NCBI GenBank assembly: GCA_032719365.1
Contig: CM064876.1
Coordinates: 60,197,864-60,261,863 of the forward strand
Direction of reading: 5' to 3'
DNA from: Prinsepia uniflora
Taxonomy: Eukaryota > Streptophyta > Magnoliopsida > Rosales > Rosaceae
DNA length: 64,000 nt
The notes under the pieces were generated by a model. That model saw only the letters and a program-made list of their open reading frames with translations. It had not been told where the DNA came from and did no database searches. A program made the position numbers and the translations under genes. Positions 33,601 through 43,613 of this stretch are shown here, piece by piece; within the stretch, counting starts at the first letter, position 1, and each line of letters starts with the position of its first letter.

Positions 33601-36337
33601 ACAAAATACAGTTCACACGCGCCCCCATGCACCTGGTCAAACTCTGGTCAACTGTGCTACAGTAATACTGACGTCATTGTTGACGTCATCACTAACAGTG
33701 TTAGAGGACACGTGTCAGCAGCTCATTGGTTCCTAGTCTAACTTTTTTCTGACATGATGATGTCATCATGACATCACTGCTGACGTCAGTATGATGACGT
33801 CATCAGCTACAGTAACCGGGTCTGAAACCGGGTCACCGTTGACCCACGGTTAAACCCGATCAGTGTTCATCAACCCGACCACCATTTCTGGTGAGATTTG
33901 TTCCTATGGACTCTTCTCTACCTCTTCTATGGTTCTGTGCAAACAAAACTAGATTTTAGGTTGAAGAAACTACCTGAAAATCGACGGGAAAACTGGCTGC
34001 TGGCTCTAGTTGTCTTCTTCGGCTAGTCGTCGAGCTTCCAACCACGAGTCTTGGTCCAAAATGGTCGTCTAGGTCCCCTAAGTACGTCTTAGAAGTAAAC
34101 AAACAATTTCAACTTCAAAATCAAACGTTTCGAAGCAGGGAAGAAAACGGTGTCTTCTCGGGTTTTCAGACTTACCGCCGCTGTGTCGCCGCCGTACGCC
34201 GTCCAGTCCAGTTCTGAGTCGTCCAACCGTCCTAATCTACCTATCCCTACGTTGGTTCAATTCCAGGTGTGAAGGTTTGGACGGTTGGATGGTTTTGGGC
34301 TGTTTGGGTTCCTTTCGGGTCTGGGATTTTCCAAGCCGTGTAGGGTGGCGGTGGAGGTGGTGGCCGTGTCTGGTGAAGGTGGCAGGTGGTCTGGTGGTGT
34401 CTGATGTGTGGGTTGAGGCTGAGAGGTGGTGGAGTGTTTGTTCAAAGTGTGAGACTGTTACACGAGTTTGAGAGAAGAAAATGAAAGTGTGAGGGAATGG
34501 ATGTCTGATGGTTTAAATCAGACTGCGCAGATGAGATCAATGGCCAGGATTGATTCTGGGCTTAGAATCAATGGTGAGGATTTTAGGAGAGAAAATTAAT
34601 TAATTAAACAAATAGCCAACACAGATCCTTGTTTTAGGGAATGTAGGGGATGAGTGACACTTGTCACTCATCCAAGGGTCCAGATTGATTTGATTAAAGT
34701 AATTAGATTCTATTAATTTAATATTATTTTAATCCGGTTCTTGGTTAGTTCGGTTAATCGTGTTTACTTCGGTGACCATAACTTTTTCGTCATACGTCCG
34801 ATTTCGGCGTGCCGCTTATCTACAGATTCGTATTGACTCGACCTACGTAACGGTCCTTGGCCCTCGTCCGTTGGACTTCCCGGGTCAAAAGTCAACATTT
34901 GGCCCCTCTTTGACCAAATTACCAAAATACCCCTCGACTTCCGAACGTCACAACTTCTTCCTCGAACGTCGGAACTTCTTCCTCGAACGTCGGAATCGAA
35001 CGTGCCACCTGCCTATGAACTCGTGACGTCTTAAACTACGTCACGGTCATGGGTCAAAGTCCTAAATATTTCTCGGGGTAAAAGTCAACTTTTTCCCCCC
35101 TTAAGGGCAAAATGGTCATTTTACAATAACATAATAATTACGAAAGTTCGGGTCGTTACACGGTGCCCAGCTGATGTCCTATGTTCGGGCATGAGACCCA
35201 GGTACTTTATGGTTTTGATTTCAAGTCAGGGAACCTTAAATGGATTTCCCGGTTCATGACGGTTTATGGGAACCGACATGAACCCTTGTTATGGTATCGT
35301 GGTTCATGACGGTTTATAGGAACCGGCATGAACCCTTGTTGGTTATTACGGTACATGACGGTTTATGGGAACCGAAATGTTACCCTGGTTATGTTACTAC
35401 GGTACATGACGGTTTATGGGAACCGGCATGTTACCCTGGTTATGTTATTACGGTACATGACGGTTTATGGGAACCGGCATGTTACCTTGGTTATGGATAT
35501 TATAGATCATGACGGTTCAGGAGAACCAGGCATGGATGTTGTGTTATGTATATATATGTTCATATACCTTCCTTTACTTCTATTATCTCCTCCGGGGAGG
35601 GTCGTTGGCATTGGTGGACCCTGGAGTAGTCACGGAGCACCGACTGAGTGGAGTCACCCCCCAGTTGAGTTCCTTATTCTCAGGAAGGCTATGGTTACTA
35701 TTACCTCGAGTAGGATCAGTGGTCTGCGGACATTGATCTTGACTTTGAGAAGACTCGGATTGAGACCTGGGTAGCACGCGCGTAGCTTTGGATACCGTGA
35801 CAGGATTGGTTGTGTGACTTATATGTATATATGATATATGAGATTTGATATGTGGTGTGCACAGGATTTGAGCAGTGGGTCGTGTATTTGATTTCCGTAT
35901 GGTTATGGTTTTGGGCTGAGTCCCTTATTGGTTTCGTATGGATTTGGGCAGTGGCCCGTATGGTCGATTTCATTGTGGTCCTTTCGACCTTGGTTTATTT
36001 CTGATTTGGACTTAGTTCCTACATGTGGTCCATTTGGTTAAATGGTTTTCGAATGCATGCATACTTTTTAGTGAAGGGTACAAATTTCTTTATGGAAATG
36101 TTTTTATAAACTTTGTTTTGTCCACTCACAGCTTTTAATGTTTTGACTGCCCTTCAGGTTGACATCAGATGTGGACTGTAGCAGAGACCGAGATATCACA
36201 TGCCTCCTCCGGATCCTGGCGTACTCTGATAGACCGGGAGGGCAAAGGTCGGAAATATCCCTTGTCTGATACTCTGTGTCAAACGGGAGCAGGGTCATCC
36301 CGCGTTAATCCCGGGGGGATTGGGATGGGTCCTGTCA
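30611..36337 (+). repeat. 5' LTR of LARD1, with nested insertion
   Basis: Begins TGTAACGACCCG and ends GGTCCTGTCA. Without the insert (32302-35160) and its duplicated CGGTG it is 2863 bp. It lacks about 50 bp that the 3' LTR has near 40828 and differs by other small indels. Short frames on both strands (for example 31247-31432 and 35328-35774) are repeated in the 3' LTR and not conserved as proteins. Confidence 0.92.
32302..35160 (-). repeat. Solo LTR (subfamily d) nested in LARD1 5' LTR
   Basis: The 2859-bp insert reads TGTAACGACCCGAACTTT...GGGCGGGTCCTGTCA on the minus strand, with CGGTG on both sides (32297-32301 and 35161-35165). The target is the dyad GGGCACGGTGCCC, still intact in the 3' LTR at 41339-41351. 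It carries dyads such as GACATC-CCA-GATGTC (32838-32852), a 12-bp hairpin (33005-33038), and the complementary pair GTGAGTGGGCC (32659-32669) / GGCCCACTCAC (33322-33332). Confidence 0.92.
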
Positions 36338-36340
36338 ACG

Positions 36341-36352
36341 TAGTATCAGAGC
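36341..36352 (+). other. LARD1 primer-binding site (tRNA-Met type)
   Basis: TAGTATCAGAGC begins three bases after the LTR end. It matches the initiator tRNA-Met site TGGTATCAGAGC except for one base. A partial copy, TTATCAGAGC, follows about 25 bp later. Confidence 0.8.
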
Positions 36353-39300
36353 ATAGGATTGCTCGTAGGATTACTTATCAGAGCGGGGTTGTCTCTATTC
36401 GAGCAACCGTGTAGCTCTTGGAGTATGTACGCAGGTCGAGGATGTGATATCTCAATGGGATGCAGTTCGTTATCAACCTGATAGTAGGATGCCGGTACGA
36501 TAGTTAGTAGGATTGAATCGTGGAATTTCTTGGTTCGGCATTTGATGCCGGGGTTGCCATAGTTCTGTCTTGGATGACAGTGTGGGACCACTGGAAGGAT
36601 TAACGTATTCGTATTTTGGAGTTGTGATCGTGAGGCGGTTAGTTGGGATCGTTTTCACGATGTCGTTGGATCGGTTCCGACGACTGATTCGGTGTTGTGA
36701 CCATTAGATGGTCGGATTATGTTGAGTATGATGGATTTACTACGGTCGACAGTTAGCTGTCGGTTTCGTGAAATCCTAGTTGGACTTACAGTAGGATTGG
36801 ATTGACGTCTTTTCGATGTCAAGACCGCGGAGTCGGTCAGATTGTCGATTTTACTATTTTTCGCAGTTGGGTTCGGTGGAACTCTAGATGTGATTGTGGA
36901 ACCCTACCTTGGGTGTATGGTTCGGAAATATGAGTTGACGAGTGATTTGACTTGGGCGACTATTCGGATTTGGATTCGTTAGTCGGTCTAGTCATGTCAG
37001 CTTGTGATGGAACTGCAATTCGCAGTCGAGGTTGTACTTATCGGTTAGACCTAATTGGTTGTCATGCTTCTTAGTTGTGATGGGCTGTTGGTGCAACTAA
37101 GGTCATGGATGACCTGGTAGACGACATTGGTTGAGTCGAGTTACGACTGGTTAGGGTTTGGTTGGACAGTTTACCAGGGTTGGTACTTGTTGATGGAATT
37201 CCAAAGTGGGATACGGAGTAGTTGGTATGAGCGATTGATTCCGTTGGATGCGGAGTTTGGATATCGGGATGTCTGGTAGTTAGGTCTGCACGAGGTTGTG
37301 GCAGACGCTACTATCGATGGACGTAGTCGAGTCTTATCAGGTCGAGTAGACTCAGGTTACCGTGACGATTGTGACGATGGGATTATCAGTCGTGACGATG
37401 ATACGAGATGCGTGAGTAACGCATATGTACGAGCAGTGATTCTGGATTCGACTCGGTTACGGCTGAGTGCGATCGTAGAATGAGACGGGGATGTTCAGGG
37501 GACGTTTCCTTTTCTCGTGTGCGTTATCAGGGTGACTGTACCCAGAGTTGTTGGGTACGAGGGAGGCAGAGTTTCTCCTATTCGAGCAGTGGTTCGGGGT
37601 CGTCGCTCGGTGTGAACGGAGATCCAGAGTTGTCAATTTGCACACGGTGTGCTAGTGTCAGTGCTGATGCTAGTGTGGATGCTTGTGTGCCGATGCTGAC
37701 AGGTGATGATACTGGTACTAGTGCTGGTGATTGTGGTGACGATGATTTACGAATCGGGATGTGACTTCATCGAGTTACGTATATGTTCGGTATCTGTGGT
37801 CCCAGAGTGGATCTCACATAGAGTTAAATTGGTTAGGGGACACGTGGTTGATGTCCGAGTATGTTGTTTCCAATCTGGTTGGAACTTCGGAATCGCGAGA
37901 GGTTTTGATTGAGGTGACGAGAGGAATGCGGGTTTTCCGCATTGATAATGAGTATATCGAAGTTAGGTGATTGAGATTCCTCATTTCTGCTTGGTGGCAG
38001 ACGATGTTGGATTACGTGACGTTGTGAATGCAATGAGTTTTGGTTGCATTCACGTAGGATGGATTTTGTTGTCATTATCTTGGATCATCCTTGGTTTTTC
38101 CTCGGTGGAATGACAAGGATCGATATGAGGTAGTCAGTGAGAACCCACAGTCTCGACGTGTCTCGTCATTGACTGATTTGTTTAGATGTGGGAAATGGTT
38201 GAGGATTTTGGTCGGCGTGACGATTCTCGATCGTGACGTCTATGGTCGGGTGACGTAGTGATGGATCTGGAACGTGATTTTGATGATCCAGATAGGTGGA
38301 GCATTTATCACTCTTATTTGGATGTTTGAGTTGAGCATGATGGGACTGAACTTCTTTTCGAAGTGAATCCCGTATGGTATATTACTCAGGTGAGTAGTTT
38401 TCCGATGTGGTCGGATATGGTCAGCCTTAGAGAAATAGGTTCGGTTTGGATGCGTCTCGGTAGATGTGAACGAAATTTCGGGTTTTGCAATCAGATTTCT
38501 GGATGACGATTCAGGATTTGATTTTGGAACTTGAAAGAGGATTTCTGGATTTGGGTTTTGGAATCGGATTCTGGGTGACGATTCAGAATTTGATTCTGGA
38601 GCTTGACAGTGGATTTCCTTTTATGGATTTGGGTTCGGAATGGTTATTCCTAATACTAGTCTACAGAATGATGGTTTCAGATTCGGATTTGGACATTATT
38701 AGGGATATAATTTCTGGGTTTGGATTAGGGATTTCTTACGAAATTACGGATTCGAATTCGGATTTGGAAATAGATGATGGGTTGGAGTTTCGATTTGTCT
38801 AGTCCGGGATTAGACAAATGGACTCCATAATTGAAACGTGATTGGCTACGATCTAGACGATTGTAGGCTGATTGATGGGTAGATGTACGTACCTTGTGCA
38901 TTGTTCGAGGTACGATACTGGGTGTACTTGTCGTGTCAGGTGACGGTATATAGGTTATACCAGTGGTATGTTGGTGAGCATATTGGTAGTCGTATTGGTT
39001 TCGATACCATTGGATTAGTCGAGGTCGTGAACTAGGCATTGGATACAGTGCATTGGGTCATGGTATTTCTGATGGGTCTAGTTACCCACAGGTCGAGTGA
39101 AATATTGGTAAGTGTTTACTTAGGTTGAGTGTGCTTGGGGTTAGTATAACCACAAGTGAGTATGGTGTCAGTTTTTGACTGGCGACTGTCAAGTGGTGAC
39201 AGTTTGTAGGAGGTGTCAACGTGGATCGTTGAGTGCGGTATGATGACTTCCGGTGGGAGTAGATATCAGGATAGTTTGGTGATTGAGCAAGGGAACCTTC

Positions 39301-39518
39301 GAGTGTTTGTGTCAGCGACTTGGTAGATTTGACAATTGGTGTCAACTCAGAACGTATGACTACTGTTATTCGACGTTGTCGAATGTAGTCAATGCGACGT
39401 GAGTGTTAGTAGTACGTCTGGTTGCAGACGAGGTTTATGTTGACTAGTGGGTGTACTAGTGTACACGTGTTTCGAGGTCGATTCAACTTTCCACGTAGTG
39501 GACGTAGAATCAGGATAA
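36353..39518 (+). other. LARD1 internal noncoding domain
   Basis: No frame exceeds 105 codons and none shows gag, protease, RT, RNase H or integrase motifs. Parts are clearly homologous to the LARD2 internal region (for example CAGGGTGACTGTACCCAGAG at 37531 and 54866), so this is a family-conserved noncoding domain. A local duplication of about 80 bp with GATGACGATTCAGGATTTGA-type text lies at 38490-38620. Confidence 0.75.
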
Positions 39519-39614
39519 TTGGAGTTTCGAGAACGAAACTAATTAAGGAGGGAAAAACGGTTGGATTTAGGTCAGTTGGAATTTCGAGGACGAAATTAAT
39601 TAAGGAGGGAAGGT
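39519..39614 (+). repeat. Duplicated polypurine tract of LARD1
   Basis: Two 36-bp copies (39519-39554 and 39576-39611) share TTCGA, ACGAAA and AATTAAGGAGGGAA in order, with a 57-bp period. The second directly precedes the 3' LTR and is the expected PPT; the first is a spare copy. The LARD2 counterpart (57296-57339) is single. Confidence 0.75.
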
Positions 39615-41081
39615 TGTAACGACCCGTCCCAAATTCCTTGATTAGATTAGTGATTAATCACGATTAGTGAGGCTAATCCGTGATTAGTTGAGCGAAATCG
39701 GACGAACGATGCGAAATGACCGTTTTGCCCTTGGGCTGGGAAAAATGTTGACTTTTCGTTCGGGCGGTCAAATGGACTTTGACCGATGACCGTGACGTAG
39801 TTCGTGACGTCACTAGTTCATAGACAGGTGGCACGTTCAATTCCGACGTTCGAGGAGGAAGTTATGACGATCGGAAGTTTAGGGGAATTTTGGTAATTTT
39901 GGTTAAAAAGGGGCAAATGTTGATTTTTTGACCAAGAGGTCCAATGGCCAGGGGCCAAGGACCATTACGTAGATCAGGACGATACGAATCTATAGACAAG
40001 CGGCACGTCGAATTTGGACGTTCGACGGCGAAGTTACGGTTCACGGAAGTTCAAGTGCACTATTGCACGAATTACGAAACGAGTTCACTTTTGGACTCTA
40101 GTGGGCCCAGATATTTGTCCTGCTGCCCAATGGATGAGTGACAAGTGTCACCCATCCAATGGACACCCAAATTGATTCATGCACGATGCAAACCATTCCA
40201 TTTTCATTTCAAACCCAAAAACCTACCCGATCTCACCCAAACCATTCACCCAAAACCCATCCCACCTTAACCCATGACTAGCCGTGAGGACCAGAGAGAT
40301 TGAGGGAGCTGAGGTGGTCGGCCTGGAGGCCTGAACCGCCGCCGACGGCGGCGAGAGGAGAAGAAACCCGCAAGGTACCCGGTTAGCCCATTTTGATCCA
40401 TTTTTCCATTTTTGTTGTTATGGTTGGTTTTTAATGGTTTTAATGAGTCCATTAGGTTGCTAGGGACATGTTAGGAAGGTTTTAGGAAGCTTGGGATGGC
40501 TGGGCAGCCATGGGAGAGTTTTGGGAACTTTTAACCGTTTGGTTCAAAATCGAACCATAGGATTTAGGTGTTTTTAGGTTGTTTTAAGGATTGTAATGGC
40601 TAGAAAACATCAAAATAGGAAGAAAGGAACCAAAAAAGAAGAACTAGGATGGAAAATGGGGTGTCTAGGGCCGTGAACCGGTCATGCCGGTCCAGGTGAA
40701 CCGGTCCGGAACAGTAAAACCGGTCTGCTGGAGGTTGGTGACGATGAACAGTAATCTGTCCCTTCTTGGAGCGCGCGAGGGCGCGTAGGCCATAATTTGG
40801 GAAATTGTTCAACACGTGAAATCTTCTATTCAATGTAACGAAGATTTTGGGACTGGTCTCGCGTCAATCGAACATCGTTTCGATAGTTTTCGGGGTGTCG
40901 GAAGGTTTAGGGTCGGTTTAAAAATAGTTAAACGTTCGAGAAAATTACGGTGCTTTGGTAGGAGGTTAATTAAGTAGTTAGTAACCTTATATTAAAATTT
41001 GGACAGGTTTGGGAGTCCCGGTGACAGTGATCGGCTCGGGAGAGCCTATGGCACGCAAATTGAGGCGGCAGCTCAGACGGT

Positions 41082-42323
41082 CTGTGAGTGGACCTTGTTT
41101 TCTAAATTGGTGCATGTATAAATGTTTATTGTATGTTTTATTACATGTTTTATGATGTCAAGGGTGCATTTGTTTGTGGTTACGTATAAGCACGTATTTC
41201 GAGGTTTCGGCCTTATACGGTGTTTATACAGGTCTGTATTTCTTTATTGGTCTAAATGAATTGGATTTGGATTTCAAAAGGATAAACTAGGATATGAGAC
41301 CCATTTGGTTTTGTCTCGGGCATATGACCTCAGATTTCGGGCACGGTGCCCAGCTGGTGTCCTATGTTCGGGCATGAGACCTAGGTACTTTACGGTTTTG
41401 ATTTCAGGTCAGGGAACCTTAAATGGATTTCCCGGTTCATGATGGTTTATGGGAACCGGCATGAACCCTTGTTATGGTATCGTGGTTCATGACGGTTTAT
41501 GGGAACCGGCATGAACCCTTGTTGGTCATTATGGTACATGATGGTTTATGGGAACCGGCATGTTACCCTGGTTATGTTATTACAGTACATGACGGTTTAT
41601 GGGAACCGGCATGTTACCCTGGTTATGTTATTACGGTACATGATGGTTTATGGGAACCGGCATGTTACCTTGGTTATGGATATTATGGATCATGACGGTT
41701 CAGGGGAACCGGGCATGGATGCTGTGTTATGTATATATATGTTCATATACCTTCCTTTACTTCTATTATCTCCTCCGGGGAGGGTCGTTTGCCTGGGTGG
41801 ACCCCGGAGTAGTCACGGAGCACCGACTGAGTGGAGTCACCCCCAGTTGGGTTCCTTACTCTCAGGAAGACTATGGTTACTATTACCTCGAGTAGGATCA
41901 GTTGTCTGCGGACATTGATCTTGACTTTGAGAAGACTCGGATTGAGACCTGGGTAGCACGCGCGTAGCTTTGGATATCGTGACAGGATTGGTTGTGTGAC
42001 TTATATGTATATATGATATATGAGATTTGATATGTGGTGTGCACAGGTGTGCACAGGATTTGAGCAGTGGCTCGTGTATTTGATTTCCGTATGGTTATGG
42101 TTTTGGGCTGAGTCCCTTATTGGTTTCGTATGGATTTGGGCAGTGGCCTGTATGGTCGATTTCATTGTGGTCCTTTCGACCTTGGTTTATTTCTGATTTG
42201 GACTTAGTTCCCACATGTGGTCCATTTGGTTAAATGGTTTTCGAATGCATGCATGCTTTTTAGTGAAGGGTACAAATGTCTTTATGGAAATGTTTTTATA
42301 AACTTTGTTTTGTCCACTCACAG
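41082..42323 (+). promoter_or_regulatory. LTR domain framed by complementary 12-mers
   Basis: CTGTGAGTGGAC at 41082-41093 is the exact reverse complement of GTCCACTCACAG at 42312-42323. Inside it, near both ends, lie GCATG-rich palindromes (ATGCATGCAT in other copies). The same arrangement recurs in the other long LTRs. The domain holds the short dyads and the 50-bp tandem repeats. A CAG|GTTG acceptor-like site follows at 42347-42353. The role is unknown; a closed RNA domain or an intron are possible readings. Confidence 0.55.
41434..41720 (+). repeat. Tandem 50-bp hairpin repeats in LARD1 3' LTR
   Basis: Six units at a 49-53-bp spacing (starts near 41434, 41484, 41533, 41584, 41635 and 41688), each with CATGAYGGTTTATGGGAACC. 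The core CGGTT/AACCG can form a small hairpin. The same array is at about 35250-35530 in the 5' LTR. Confidence 0.85.
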
Positions 42324-42534
42324 CTTTTAATGTTTTGACTGCCCTTCAGGTTGACATCGGATGTGGACTGTAGCAGAGACCGAGATATCACATGCCTCCT
42401 CCAGATCCTGGCGTACTCTGATAGCCAGGGAGGGCAAATGTTGGAAATATCCCTTGTCTGACACTCCGTGTCAGACGGGAGCAGGGTCATCCCGCGTTAA
42501 TCCCGGGGGGATTGGGATGGGTCCTGTCACTACT

Positions 42535-43510
42535 TTCCTCTCATTCTCTTTTAGTTGTATACATCGTATTATAATGATTATTTTAGTTAGATAGATGACT
42601 AATTAAATTGTCCACTAAATAGACTGAATATTTAATTTGATTTTTGATGTTTTACTAGATTAAAAGGTTGATTATATTATGTTGACCTGATTATATTACA
42701 CTAGTTGATAAGAAATATATATAGCATAAATATTAATTATATTTATTATTATTTATTAAATTTATTTTATTAACTATTTGATAATATTATAACATATTAT
42801 TTATTTATTTAATTGTTATTAATTATTAATTATTAATTTATTATTATTATGATTTTATAATATTATATTATTATAAATGATTAATTTATTAATAATATTA
42901 TTTAATATAAGGTTACTAGTCATCCTACCATTTAATAATAATATTATTATTTATTTATTAATTAATTTAATAATAATAATTATTTAATATTTAATTATTA
43001 TTACTACTACTATTTTTCAACATTGCGAATCATCCCAGCTTTTAATATGATTTTCGTGTTTGTGCATCACATAAAAGTATTATCGTATTAATTCATTTGA
43101 TGACTAATTAAGGATTACCAAACATTGATTTTGTATTGTATTATTTTATCCAATTTCTTATACAATATACCAAACTTAGCCTTAAATCGTAATGGTTGTA
43201 ATAAACCACAACTCACGTCGGAGAAACACCGACTATGACACCTTAATTAGTAATTTCTAGGTCCAACAATCTTCTTGTTTTTATATAATAAATAAAAACC
43301 GAGGCTGGAAAACGAAGTCTGTTGCTGGGAATGTAGTAATTGACAAAACCAAGGCTTTAAATTGTCACCTCTAGCGTCTCAATTAACTAATCACAAAAGT
43401 TTCAATAGAATACTCCACTAATATTAGCGGATGCAAAAATCAAACACTACCAAAGACCCATCTTCTGTTACTTCCATAGAAATCAAACACTCCCTTCTTC
43501 AAGCCTCCCC
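42535..43510. other. AT-rich intergenic and promoter-proximal sequence
   Basis: The stretch is very AT-rich, with TTATTA low-complexity sequence at 42760-43010, no transposon ends and no gene. From about 43200 the base composition becomes normal for an upstream gene region. It lies between the LARD1 TSD and the TATA box of the F-box gene. Confidence 0.5.
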
Positions 43511-43518
43511 TATAAAAA
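43511..43518 (+). promoter_or_regulatory. TATA box of the F-box/kelch gene
   Basis: TATAAAAA lies 103 bp upstream of the ATG at 43614, preceded by a pyrimidine-rich CTTCAAGCCTCCCC. Transcription would start near 43540, giving a 5' UTR of about 70 bp; the start site is inferred from spacing. Confidence 0.65.
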
Positions 43519-43613
43519 ATCCCTTCTAACAAACCCCAATACTTCAAACTCAAAAAACCATCTCTCACAATTCAATATGATCCCAATTTTGGTTTTGATT
43601 TTGAATTGTTAAC

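Larger units (their letters stand above)
30611..42529 (+). mobile_element. LARD1: complete coding-less LTR retrotransposon with TSD
   Basis: Two long LTRs (30611-36337 including a nested element, and 39615-42529) flank a 3277-bp internal region. The element is bounded by CTACT at 30606-30610 and 42530-42534. A tRNA-Met-type PBS follows the 5' LTR and a purine tract precedes the 3' LTR, so it has all the signals for replication but no gag or pol. The end of the internal region, TTTCGAGGACGAAATT before the PPT, resembles the last codons of plant chromovirus (Tekay/Del type) pol genes, hinting at the parent lineage (inference). The two LTRs differ at roughly 2% in the part I compared by eye (31181-31440 with 40190-40450), so the insertion is fairly young. 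Confidence 0.92.
39615..42529 (+). repeat. 3' LTR of LARD1
   Basis: A 2915-bp uninterrupted LTR from TGTAACGACCCG to GGTCCTGTCA; the best reference copy of the family in this window. Its first part contains a GC-rich dyad GCCGCCGACGGCGGC (about 40336-40350, also in the 5' LTR). The middle contains the domain framed by complementary 12-mers. The U5-like end has GACACTCCGTGTC and the CCCGGGGG motif shared by most long LTRs here. Confidence 0.92.

Noticed and set aside
36473..39345. Possible gag-pol remnants in the LARD1 interior
   Set aside because: I looked for protease, RT, RNase H and integrase motifs on both strands and found none; frames are all short.
17710..42529. The 17710-20664 and 39615-42529 copies read as arms of one very large inverted-repeat element
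   Set aside because: They are the same LTR in opposite orientation, but each has its own TSD and element context, so they are independent insertions.
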